Source: Phlebotomus papatasi
Taxonomy: Eukaryota > Arthropoda > Insecta > Diptera > Psychodidae
DNA length: 64,000 nucleotides
Assembly (NCBI RefSeq): GCF_024763615.1
Contig: NC_077223.1
Coordinates: 96,286,627 to 96,350,626, forward strand
Direction: 5' to 3'
Under the pieces are notes generated by a model. That model did not search any database. It had not been told where the DNA came from and saw only the letters and a program-made list of their open reading frames with translations. The translations under genes and the position numbers were made by a program. Positions 55,310 to 64,000 of the stretch are shown here, one piece after another (the stretch's first letter is position 1; each line of letters starts with the position of its first letter).

Positions 55310-57390
55310 TATACACTGGCATGTTTAGATAATGTCCAATTAGAATAAATAGTTTGTCACTTTTCTGTTAATTTGGAAATAACAAACTTTTGACAAACTT
55401 TTAACAAAATTTTTTTTAAGAGTTGTCCGTGCCACAGAGTGCTCTGAATCTTTTTAAAAGTTTGTTAAGGGATGTTTTTATACTATTTGACAAAACTTTA
55501 ATGAAAAAATCCTTTAGACAAACATTGAACAAACAAGTGGCAAACCCTTTTTTTTTCAGAAAAAAAAACTTTTAAAGCTATTTCGATGTCTTCAGTATCT
55601 TAAGAATTTATAGAAGGAATATTTGAAATTCATGATAAATAATGTCCCAATTTCTGATCTACCGCCCTCCTAACCTCTAAATCACCATACTTTTGAATTA
55701 ATTGATTGAATTTTTGTGATTGGAGTGAAAGAAAATTGACGGCGCTACGGGGAAGGTATATAGAATCAGTGTGTGGGGTGGCTACAATAAGAATGCCTCG
55801 TCATGTCTTGGGACCAAGACGGTGCTGAAGAAAAGCGGGAGAAATGTCAGAGGACAGACACATAAAGCAATCTTCCGCCTCACACTGAAAATGCCGACAC
55901 CCACGAAATGATCTCTTTTTTTTCCCTTTCAGTTCCTTCTCCATAAACCCCTCAGAATCATACGAATCCTATTGTGAGGCATGATTCCAACATTTTTTTT
56001 TCTTCTTCCTTTTGTTCTCCCCATTCTCTCCGGACATCATTATCTTTTCCACCTTCCTCTTCCTCTTCCCCTTCATCCTTCACTGTTTTCGCTCTTGGTG
56101 TGTGGATGTATAGTGAGAGAGAAGTTCCAGAGATTTATGATTGAGAAGCCGAGTTGGTCACGAAACCGATAAAATTGCGCCCATGTGAATGTGTGTGGCG
56201 TGTTCGGTGGAAGAGAAGGTATAATAATTTATCATTTTTCGTTTCTCTCCATGTCTCTCTCTCGCCCTCTTTTTTTTTCTCCTCTTCTCCTCTCCCTCTC
56301 CACATCGCATTTATATCCATAATTATTAAAGTGAAACGCCACGGGTGGAATAAATTATTGATGTGCCGAATAAAATCAATAAAAAAGGGGCTGATGCGAT
56401 TTTCACCATTTGATATTTCACCACCATCGATACGTTGCAACGTGCTTATGGGGAAGGGGTGGGGGAAAAGGGACCAAACCAATCGTTCAAAACGTTCTCG
56501 AATGTGCGAAATTGGCGAAATCTGTTCGAAGTCAACGAGTAACTTCAGAATCCACCCCCAACTCTCAATCCCAAAAACATTTCCCATTTCCTATTTCCCA
56601 TTTTCCTATCATTTTCTCGCCCCTTTTTCCACCCTCACAAACACGCGTTCGGATCCCACGTTACTTCCTGAAGCAAAAGCCAGTGGAATAGAAAACCCCA
56701 AAGAATGGGTGTTAGACCGTCATTCGCCTTAATTGCCCTTCGTCATTCTTCTCCACAAATTGAAATAGCTTACATCTTCCTTTCGAGCACCGACGTATCG
56801 CCAAAGAGGTGGATGAGATGTTTATTTTATCTGTTTTTATGCCCATGGATAAACCACCAAAATGAGAGACCGTGAAATGTTTTTTGAAGAACGCCCAGAG
56901 ACGCGAAAACAATGACATTCTTTCCATTTTCCCCGCGGGAATGCCGAAGAATTTTTAAAAAGTCATCAAGAGAAATTCAAAACATCGTGTTCGGAAAATA
57001 GTTGAATTTCAATTAAGATAATTTTTGGTGGTTCTCCAAACTACTTAAGTGAAAATCAATGGTTTTTTGGGAAGTATCGTGTTGTAGCAACTAACGATTT
57101 TTATTGAAAACGGTAGTTAATTTGACGAACGCGGCAATTATTAACTCATGAGGTTATTCAACGTACAGTAACAGTTCTTCTTGTATAACAGAGTAATTTT
57201 GTTATTTAAAATAAAGTTACAGTGACTACCAGAGCGTCAAGAAATGACAAATTATATTTAGATTTGCGCTGTATCATGGGGACCAACTTCGAATGTTTTT
57301 TTTAAGTTTCAGCATTCATTTTACGTGATAAAATATTCACGGAATTAATATGAGAGATAGATTAGCGAAGACACAATACCGATCATTCGT
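55310..57390. other. Intergenic stretch; large non-repetitive island about 55690-57000
   Basis: The island has higher GC. It includes a polypyrimidine tract with TCTCTCTCTCGCC near 56255 (GAGA repeats on the minus strand) and GTGAGAGAGAAG at about 56114. Long open frames here (up to 192 codons, 56154-56732) reflect that tract and have no domain. The GA repeats could bind GAGA-type factors, and with the neighbouring gene a regulatory role is possible, but this is inference. Confidence 0.35.
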
Positions 57391-57393
57391 GAA

Positions 57394-57534
57394 TACCGTA
57401 GATGCGGGTGACTTTGTCCTTTGACGGTCTTTACCGATGTAACATGTCTGATCGGTAAGTACCGTTCTTAAAGATTACAATTAAAGGAAAGCTTAGAAAC
57501 AGGGGGGGGGGCAAAGTCACCCGCATCTACGGTA
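57394..57534. mobile_element. Hairpin MITE, TACCGTAGATGCGGGTGACT end
   Basis: TACCGTAGATGCGGGTGACT then TTGTCC at the left is inverted at the right (GGCAAAGTCACCCGCATCTA, CGGTA). A G-run (57502-57511) precedes the right arm. The length is 141 bp. Confidence 0.8.
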
Positions 57535-57626
57535 ATTAATATCAATTCAGTTTTATTGCATTTTCAATTTTGTAAGTTCTCCCTTTTCTTTTATCCATCA
57601 CCGACTTAGCGCGTTGTTTCAACGTA

Positions 57627-57951
57627 GTGTCACATGTAAGATTAATATTAATATTAAGAAAAGCCGGAAGGAGAGGTATATAGTATGCAAAATTTCAAAT
57701 GAAAAATCACATGTGTTAGAAAGAGTACGCTCTAGTGGAGTAATACGATGAGTAAGATATTACTGTTCGTATTAATTGTTTTCTGAATCGTATTACAGGC
57801 AATTCCAGAAATTTTCCATGAGTACCAACTGTCATTCGGTTAGTTTTCGAGTGAAATACGAGAGAGAGGTAAAATAAAACACTTGCTATCTTTTTTTGAC
57901 ATTCTCGCAGTTCAGAAAGTATTAATCTTAATATTAATCTTATATGTGACA
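57627..57951 (-). mobile_element. Deletion derivative of a MADF-carrying element (left, inverted copy)
   Basis: The ends are GTGTCACATGTAAGATTAAT and ATTAATCTTATATGTGACA. Just inside the left end, GAAAGAGTACGCTCTAGTGG and CGATGAGTAAGATATTACTG match, inverted, the right part of the neighbouring element. Just inside the right end, CAACTGTCATTCGGTTAGTT and TGACATTCTCGCAGTTCAGA match, inverted, its left part. It lacks the central coding segment, so it is an internally deleted copy in the opposite orientation, 47 bp from its partner. Confidence 0.75.
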
Positions 57952-57998
57952 TGGTCATGAAATTATTGTAATGCTGACTTCAACGATCTTCATGGCCA

Positions 57999-58644
57999 TG
58001 TCACATATAAGATTAATATTAAGATTAATACTTTCTGAACTGCGAGAATGGCAAAAAAAGATAGCAATTGTTTTATCTTGCCTCTCTCTCGCATTTCCCC
58101 TCTGCGTACAAAGTTGGCAGCACTACATAGCTCGAAAACTGACCGAATCACAGTTGGCACGTGTAGGTTTTTTCTCCAAGTAATCTGTCAAACAAAAATG
58201 GAAAAAGTAGCGTGGACTATTGAAATGAAGAAGATGGTGATTGAAGAATTCCGCAACAGTCCACATCTGTGGAACTGCAAGTCCAAGGGAAAAAAGAATT
58301 TAAACCTAGCCAGAAAGGAACTGGAGAGAATATCAAAAATTTTAGTGACAAATTTCCCTAAATATAGCAGTGTCTGTTCAAGTGGAGGTTATATCATCAT
58401 CCATTGCACTCTGTTTTGCATAACACCAAGACCATAGACAATCGATAAGTGCACGAAGTGCTAGAATTAATATGTTTCAGACGATTCAGAAAACTATTAA
58501 AACGAACAGTAATATCTTACTCATCGTATTAATTCACTAGATTGTACTCTTTCTAACACACGTGATATTCCATTTGAATTTCGAAAACTATATAGCTCTC
58601 TTTCCAGCTTTTCTTAATATTAATATTAATCTTATATGTGACAC
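57999..58644 (+). mobile_element. Short transposon with a MADF-like reading frame
   Basis: The ends TGTCACATATAAGATTAATA and ATTAATCTTATATGTGACAC are inverted. The ~645-bp element holds a plus-strand frame (58048-58437) with a MADF-like segment. With the inverted partner at 57627-57951 it makes a ~1-kb near-palindrome. No target duplication could be confirmed. Confidence 0.7.
58198..58437 (+). CDS. MADF/Myb-SANT-like DNA-binding fragment inside a transposon
   Basis: The frame opens at ATG 58048 and again at ATG 58198; the second start is preferred because the sequence before it lies in the repeated arm of the element. The product begins MEKVAWTIEMKKMVIEEF, then RNSPHLWNCKSKGKKN and LARKELERISKIL. 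This follows the MADF pattern: an N-terminal helix (xLIExxRxxPxLW), a basic loop, then a second helix (AWxxIAxxL). MADF is a Myb/SANT-like DNA-binding domain of about 80-90 residues, found in fly transcription factors and in accessory proteins of PIF/Harbinger-type transposons. The third helix (CxxRWxxLRxxY) is missing; after about residue 55 the sequence (SSGGYIIIHCTLF) no longer fits and stops at 58437. It is probably a truncated transposon protein rather than a host gene. Confidence 0.5.
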   Translation: MEKVAWTIEMKKMVIEEFRNSPHLWNCKSKGKKNLNLARKELERISKILVTNFPKYSSVCSSGGYIIIHCTLFCITPRP

Positions 58645-58809
58645 CACGGTCAGATTAAGACCTACTGTTCAAACTGTAACTGATCTATCAGATTTCGAAA
58701 AATTACTTCAATTATTAGTTCTTGTTTTTGGAACCTTCTGTATTAGAGTCTAGCCCGAAAACCGCTTTGAGAAAAATTGAAAGCCAATCCTGGGTATAAA
58801 TTCTAAGAC

Positions 58810-58994
58810 AGTGAGTTAGTCACGTGAGAAACTCACTGCTCTGAGATTGCCTTTAGTAACCGTTTGGTGACATTTTCGCAAAAATGAGTTCTCAGATGCT
58901 GCAAGTGTTTCACATAACATTTTTTTGTGAAAGCTTCACGAAACACTTACAAAAAATGATCGAAAAGTCGTGAAATTCTCACGTGAATAACTCA
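58810..58994. mobile_element. Probable MITE with GAGTTAGTCACGTGAGAAAC end
   Basis: GAGTTAGTCACGTGAGAAAC at the left and AATTCTCACGTGAATAACTC at the right are imperfect inverses. A further internal inverted pair is AAGTGTTTCACATAACATTT and GTGAAGC-type words. Boundaries are approximate. Confidence 0.5.
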
Positions 58995-58999
58995 TGGAT

Positions 59000-59990
59000 T
59001 TCTGATTTGGTTTTCGGCTTTTAGGTGTGGCAGCACAAACAAAAATGGCATTCAATTATCTGGACGCCCAAAAGTTATTAACATTTGAGAAAGCGTCGAA
59101 AAATCAATGATATTGTGCTGAACGACCTAAAAATTAAATAAGTAAGTTATTTGAGATTATAAGGATGTCGTATGACCGTATTTTCAACATACTACATGAT
59201 ATTTTTTGGGTATGAAGAAGTTCTTAGAGCGATGGCTGACATATCTGCTCACTTTGGACCCTTTGGACCAAAACCAAAAAAACCAAAAACAAAGCCAAAT
59301 TGGGTTTGAATTGATCTTTCAGCTGCGATATTCGTAATACCAAGGCTCAAGCAATTTGTGCCCGAAGAGATGGGTCACCGAATGTGTTTAGTGGTCTGTG
59401 TCTCAGCTAACCGTTTTAGTTTAGTAAAAATCCAATCGTTTTCGACCTTAAAATCGTTAAAATTTTGACGGAGAAAATGTTTCAGCTTGATACCGCCTTC
59501 TATAACGCATATCGATTGACATTCCTTTCAAATGTTGGATGATTTGGCTTGATTTAATTTGATTTCAAACATTAAACAATCCGTAGGCAACATAAGAAAG
59601 AGATGTTTTGACTATATTTAAAACAGTCCCTTTGTATTATAGAAAGAGTGTACTGAAAACGAATATGAACGACAGACTGATTTATAACCTAAAATTCATA
59701 GAAGTGTCACGGTTTTTCAAAGGTTCTCACCGAAATACGGAAAGTTAAATTATTTTAACGTCCAACATCCAAAATGTAAACATATACGTTCGGCAGTTTG
59801 ACGTTGGCTATTAATTTAATGAACTAATTATATTGATCAGCCATTTTGACGTGAGTACTGACGTTCGTAAATTTAGGAAGTTGTAGAGATAACCTCTTTT
59901 AGAATGCGTAAGAAATTCTTTTAAAAGAATTCCTTGATTGTAATTCCAATAAGTATCAGAAAGATATTAAAATTCTTAAAATAAAGCTCT
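59000..59990. other. AT-rich stretch, no gene seen
   Basis: Frequent stops in all frames; no transposon ends. Confidence 0.4.
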
Positions 59991-59996
59991 TAAATC

Positions 59997-60279
59997 CGGT
60001 GGCAGCCAAAATCCCGAATGATCAAAATCCACAAAGTGATGAAATTATATGGAGGAAAATGTTTAGAATAATTTCCCAAGACACAGAAGATTTCCCTTGC
60101 CTCCAGTAAGCGCGGGTGAAATCGTGGGAGTGGCTGTGACACTTTTAAAAATTCGGGATTTTGGCTTCTCGGTATTTTGGCTTTCGGTATTTTGGTTTTC
60201 GGGATTTTGGCTTTCGGGATTTTGGTTTTCGAGATTTTGGCTTTCGCGATTTTGGCTTTCGGGATTTTGACCGGAACCG
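59997..60279. mobile_element. hAT-type MITE with arrays of TTCGGGATTTTGGCT, copy 2
   Basis: A perfect 8-bp duplication CTTAAATC lies at 59989-59996 and 60280-60287. It starts CGGTGGCAGCCAAAATCCCG and ends GGGATTTTGACCGGAACCG. The right side has about eight tandem 15-bp units (TTCGGGATTTTGGCT variants); the left has only two. The core 'ggaggaaaatgtttagaata' is shared, inverted, with 16269-16583. Confidence 0.9.
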
Positions 60280-60645
60280 CTTAAATCATTTCAAATGCGG
60301 ATTCTTCAAAATGAAAGAGTTCTAACTTAATTAACTTTGAACCTAGAAAATGAACTTAGAACAGTTTGTTCAACAACTCCAGACTCCGACTGATACGAAG
60401 TTCAAATATCGGAACTAGAGCTAATTTCATGCCATTCACTTTTCGTCATCTTGGGAACCATTTTTTTCTTCTTTTATTCCATCAAGTCTGAGTTAAAGCC
60501 ACGCGTAGGAATTGTTAGAGATTTCTAATTAATAAATCCTGTGAATTTAAAAAAAAAATTTCTGTAACCCGAACAAATCATTATCACCTTCAACAGGTAA
60601 AATCCAGAGTCTTACATCAGAGTCCCGGAAGAATACATTCTAAAT

Positions 60646-60765
60646 CAGAGGTGAGCAAGAACCGTTTGAAACTGAACAAACGTCAAAATTGTACGTCAGT
60701 TAACATGCTATTGGATAAACTTATTTTGACGTTTATTTGGTTTCAAACGGTTCTTCTCACCCCTG
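60646..60765. mobile_element. hAT-type MITE, CAGAGGYG...CCCTG ends, copy 2
   Basis: CAGAGGTGAGCAAGAACCGT at the left is inverted at the right (ACGGTTCTTCTCACCCCTG). AACAAACGTCAAAAT and TTTTGACGTTTATTTGG form the inner stem. A perfect 8-bp duplication TTCTAAAT lies at 60638-60645 and 60766-60773. It is the same family as 36677-36804. Confidence 0.9.
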
Positions 60766-60943
60766 TTCTAAATCGTTCCTCATTTTCACTCTTAACTGGG
60801 AAGCCTATTTCCCAGTGTCCTGCAGATATAGCCCCACTAAATATTCTTCATTACATAATTACGTAATTGTTTTCTACATAAGTTCTTTATGAAAAAACGA
60901 TCTAGATGTGTTTGCTAACGTCAAGCATCTTAGTTAAGTTTTT

Positions 60944-62700
60944 TATTTGTGTTTTCGGACCTATTCTAAATAATAGTTCTCTTATGACAGTTGTCACATC
61001 CCCCTGATCGGAGGGTTTCAACCAATTCGCCATTTTCAGCAGCAAGTTTATCTGTCAATTTGATTTCAAATTAACTGTCATTCACCAACCGTTACTTGAT
61101 CCAAAAGTAATTTAACAAAAAAATGGAACAAACTCATGTAGCGTGTCTGTAAAATCTCACAAAAATATCAACTAAAAGAGACGAAAGTGTAATTTCGCAA
61201 AATTGCCATACGAATTCATAATTTTTCACACAGTGCTATATTCCTCGACAGTTTCCAACTCATTAAGTGCGTGTCATTTGCTGAAAAACCCGCAATAGAG
61301 TGACATTTTCGAAATTTCTCGCAACTTCCTGAATTAGTATTTTTGTTTTTTTTTGTTTTCTTTTGCACAGAGAATTCCAAGAGTGTAGGAGACAATCATC
61401 ATTCTCTAATCTAACCACGGAGTTTATGCATTTATAATGCTAAATCCATGAAAGTGTATTTTTTTCCTGATATTGCACTAAAAGTGGAGGGTTAATAAAT
61501 AAAGGAAAAAAATAAAAAAAAAACAACGTAGTGCTTAGCCTCATTCTACAAGAAAAAAAAACATCGTCACAAATTCTCAAAAAAGTAAAATGTCCAATTA
61601 ATTGATGGTGATAAGGTAGAATTAATTGAGATGTTATGTACATTACACATTTTGCAGAATCGAGATCGTGCGCCTGCGGTCAGAGGAAAAAAAATCATCA
61701 TTTCAGGGCAATGCTATGTACGGAGCTTTTGTTGAGGTTTTCAAAGTACATGGAGGAGTGATATATAATGTAAAATTAAATTTAGCACAAACCGTATGAC
61801 GGTGAATTGAATTCATTCATTACGTGTTGACATACAACGACGACATTTCACTCCGAGTGTCCCGCTTAAATTGACACACAGAGCGACACGAACGAGCAAC
61901 TCTGCGGGTTTTCTGTATATAATTTTCGAACCACACTTATGTGGAGTCACTATGGGGGACTCTTGTACATTAGATACTTTGGCCCAATGTTGTAAATAGC
62001 AAATAGATACATGATGTATAATTAGCCAGCAATGTCCAATTGGGACAGGTATTTATAAATTCAGAAGCATCAACTTAACACCTCTACTGATACCGCATAC
62101 ACTAACCCTAATTACTTCCATGATGAACTCATATATAATTCAACTTGCACACCTTTTTTCCACATTTCTTTTCTTTTTCGTGATTACGTCCCCTTCTTCT
62201 TCTTCATTTTGCTGTCTCAAATTAAAATACAATAGCCAATAATTTAGTGATTATGTACAACTTCTTTCTCCACTTCTTCTTTTTTTCATTTTTTTTCTTT
62301 TTCTGAAAAACTTCACCTCCAACTCTTCCAAGCGCTACAGTGCTCAAAAAACTCTCATTTGATAGCAAAGTTTCATTACAATTCACTTAATTACTGAGGT
62401 CTGTGTTTGATTATATCAATATTTTTTTGTTTTTGTTTTTTAATAAATATTTCTAATATTGTTCTAAGTTTTTTCCTTAAATGTTACTTTATCATCTACA
62501 ATCATTATTATATTTGTTTCATCTACAAATTGTAGCATGCTCTTGGAAAAGAAAACAAAAAAAAGAAAGAATTCCATTTGATGTTAACTTCACAACTAAT
62601 ATCCAATAGGGATAATTTGCAATATCAAGAAACTCTGGGAGTATAGAATTTGTTTAGAATGTTTAATTTGTTTATGGGGATGTGTATATCAATTTTACCT
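60944..62700 (-). other. Presumptive 3' UTR and downstream flank of the terminal gene
   Basis: Leftward of the stop codon at 62701 there is no other gene. On the minus strand an ATTAAA variant signal lies at 62444-62439 and a canonical AATAAA at 60949-60944; which one is used, if either, cannot be decided. Two TGTACATA sequences, matching the Pumilio site TGTANATA, lie at 62259-62252 and 61642-61635. The region is repeat-free and less AT-rich near 61650-61900. The extent of the UTR is inference. Confidence 0.35.
62252..62259 (-). promoter_or_regulatory. Pumilio-type RNA motif TGTACATA in the presumptive 3' UTR
   Basis: It is read on the coding strand of the terminal gene, about 440 bases after the stop. 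It matches the 8-base consensus TGTANATA bound by PUF proteins. A second match is at 61642-61635. An 8-mer in AT-rich DNA can occur by chance. Confidence 0.25.
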
Positions 62701-64000
62701 CTAATTGAGTTTGGTTATCTTAGTGGATGTATCCCCTGCAGCAGCTCTCAGAGTTGCAGCAACCTGTTCAATGGTATTCTTCTTGGTACTTACCACACTG
62801 TCCGTATCTGTCTTGGATACCGAGGGCTTATGGCTGACAATTGGTGTCTTGGTACTGACAACTGAATCGAGTTTTGTGCTCAAAAATGTCACTTTTGACC
62901 TATCAGCGCCCTCTCTGATCTTTTCCGATGACAGTACACTTGCCACAGATGGAGCAGTAGTCGCAGAGATGCTGCTTGCAGAGGTAGCTTGTGAAGATCC
63001 AACAGTCGTCTTGTCATCCTTCGAGCCTTTGCTGTCAACCGTAGGTACAGGTAGAACTTGGTTCCTAAAAGCCAGAGCCGAAGGATTGGGAATGCTCCGA
63101 ACTGAAGGGTTCTGCTGACGCATCAGAGAAGTTGTACTGGTTGCAGGTCGAACTTTGCTGATCTCATTGAGTTTGGGAACTGGAAGTTGGCAATTCTTAT
63201 TTGCCACTGTCACTTTGGTATCCTTAGATTCACCTTCACTTTTCTTGTCCACACTTGGTTTAATAGGACTTATTGAAGATTTCTCCACTGAAAGAGCTGT
63301 AGGACTCTTCTCCAAGCTCGGACTTCTACTGGACTTTCCAGAAAGATCCAATGCTCCAATATTGTCACAAACTGGAGTACTTGGGCTATCTCCCACTTTG
63401 TCCTGACTTGTCTGACCTTTAGCGTTGCTTAAGGATATATTTAAAGGTGGAACCTTGTTGTTGTTGACCGCAAGCGACGTAGTTGGAACAGTTGGTGTTG
63501 TAGATACAGGTTTTGAAGTCATTGTTGGAGCATTAGCTGCTGTTTTCTTAATCTTTACCAGAGGAATTGTTGCCGGGGGTGGTCGTGTTGTCTTCTGATT
63601 TGGTACTTTTTGCTGTTGATCTATAGCCGGTGTATTGGAGTTGATCCTGACAATCTCCACAGCAGGTCTTTTATCATTGATAATTGACGCTACTGAAACC
63701 GGATTATCACTCATTTTAGTAACGCTGATTGACGATGGCGGCAAAAGCATTGGTAGGGGTTTCTTGACATTATTCTCATGGGTGTACGTTGCTCCCATCG
63801 ATGAAGTGTAGTAGGGTACTTTGTCTCCTGTTCCACTAGCTGGGGATTTTGGCGGTGAAACTCTAGCTGGAGATGAAGTTGTACGATTTAGTGGTGGTAT
63901 AGCTGTACCTTGAGTCTTCGGATAAGTATCCTCAGTTCGCGCTTGCTTAGTGGATACTGGACAAGTATCCAAACTTGAAGATCTCTTCAGAACGCTAACC
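62701..64000 (-). CDS. C-terminal part of a large Ser/Thr/Pro-rich, probably nuclear regulatory protein (partial)
   Basis: One uninterrupted minus-strand frame runs from the window edge to TAG at 62703-62701, about 433 codons. The first in-frame TTG is not a start: the frame continues upstream (SVLKRSSSLDTCPV) beyond the window and has no early ATG, so the N-terminus lies outside. The sequence is low-complexity and disordered, rich in Ser, Thr, Pro and Lys, with no predicted fold, membrane segment or coiled coil. Notable pieces, counting from LDTCPV as 1: KSPASGTGDKVPYYTSSMG (43-60), KRPAVEIVRIN (101-111), VPPLNISLS (174-182), NIGALDLSGKSSRSPSLEKS (204-223), and a C-terminal helix-like IEQVAATLRAAAG (401-413). 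ALDLS resembles the PxDLS CtBP-binding motif. Many SP/TP sites suggest regulated phosphorylation. The mix of a long disordered tail with an LDLSG-type motif recalls insect Psc/Su(z)2 Polycomb proteins, but that is a weak impression; other chromatin or transcription regulators are possible. GC and CpG are clearly above the intergenic background. Confidence 0.85.
   Translation of the reverse strand, partial: VSVLKRSSSLDTCPVSTKQARTEDTYPKTQGTAIPPLNRTTSSPARVSPPKSPASGTGDKVPYYTSSMGATYTHENNVKKPLPMLLPPSSISVTKMSDNPVSVASIINDKRPAVEIVRINSNTPAIDQQQKVPNQKTTRPPPATIPLVKIKKTAANAPTMTSKPVSTTPTVPTTSLAVNNNKVPPLNISLSNAKGQTSQDKVGDSPSTPVCDNIGALDLSGKSSRSPSLEKSPTALSVEKSSISPIKPSVDKKSEGESKDTKVTVANKNCQLPVPKLNEISKVRPATSTTSLMRQQNPSVRSIPNPSALAFRNQVLPVPTVDSKGSKDDKTTVGSSQATSASSISATTAPSVASVLSSEKIREGADRSKVTFLSTKLDSVVSTKTPIVSHKPSVSKTDTDSVVSTKKNTIEQVAATLRAAAGDTSTKITKLN

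Noticed and set aside
56154..56732. 192-codon open frame, plus strand
   Set aside because: It spans a CT-rich low-complexity tract, the antisense strand is also open for 150 codons, and no domain is recognisable.
62705..63118. 137-codon plus-strand frame
   Set aside because: It is the antisense shadow of the terminal minus-strand exon.
63155..63406. 83-codon plus-strand frame
   Set aside because: It is also the antisense shadow of the terminal exon.

Overview
The window is AT-rich nuclear DNA from an animal, most likely an insect and plausibly a dipteran. The basis is the density of small inverted-repeat elements with TA, TTAA or 8-bp target duplications, the mariner, Tc1, pogo-like and non-LTR fossils, a tRNA-derived SINE with an (ATT)n tail, and a single long protein-coding exon at the right edge. 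There are no operons, bacterial genes, rRNA genes or CRISPR arrays. Species assignment is inference.

Layout. The only secure gene is at the right end (62701-64000, minus strand). It is the C-terminal 433 codons of a Ser/Thr/Pro/Lys-rich, disordered nuclear-type protein that continues beyond the window; a Psc/Su(z)2-like Polycomb protein is a weak candidate. Its stop codon is at 62701-62703, and its 3' UTR and downstream flank run leftward from there. The other 62 kb is intergenic or intronic.

That DNA alternates between two textures. One is clusters of miniature transposable elements, often nested (2.3-3.1, 5.6-9.5, 11.5-12.1, 15.0-16.6, 17.9-18.3, 20.9-24.8, 27.5-29.0, 31.2-33.4, 34.9-38.6, 39.8-45.5, 48.1-50.5, 53.3-55.3 and 57.4-60.8 kb). 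The other is non-repetitive islands of higher GC (about 3.4-4.6, 10.2-10.5, 14.0-14.5, 18.6-19.3, 25.2-26.5, 30.3-30.8, 34.2-34.6, 35.2-35.9, 38.6-39.5, 43.0-43.7, 47.2-47.9, 51.3-52.4 and 55.7-57.0 kb). The islands look like retained regulatory DNA or unrecognised exons. Two hold low-confidence gene-like signals: a 111-codon ORF with a signal-peptide-like start at 43060-43395, and an open frame ending in a GTAAGT donor at 51592-51296 (minus).

Mobile DNA can be sorted by target-site duplications visible in the sequence. Three hAT-type MITE families have 8-bp duplications, two copies each. TTAA-flanked piggyBac-like MITEs include a 229-bp pair in opposite orientations. Three pogo-like families have CAGTNGRG ends. 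A large set of TA-flanked foldback elements shares ends of the type TAGGGKAA. A family of about 190 bp with CTTCAGAC ends has six copies. The most unusual structures are a pair of head-to-head elements, one carrying a MADF-like reading frame (57.6-58.6 kb); a palindromic Tc1-type element (49.0-50.5 kb); a 1.06-kb foldback with arms of about 320 bp (32.4-33.4 kb); and an array of short palindromes enclosing a tRNA-like sequence (2.27-3.15 kb).
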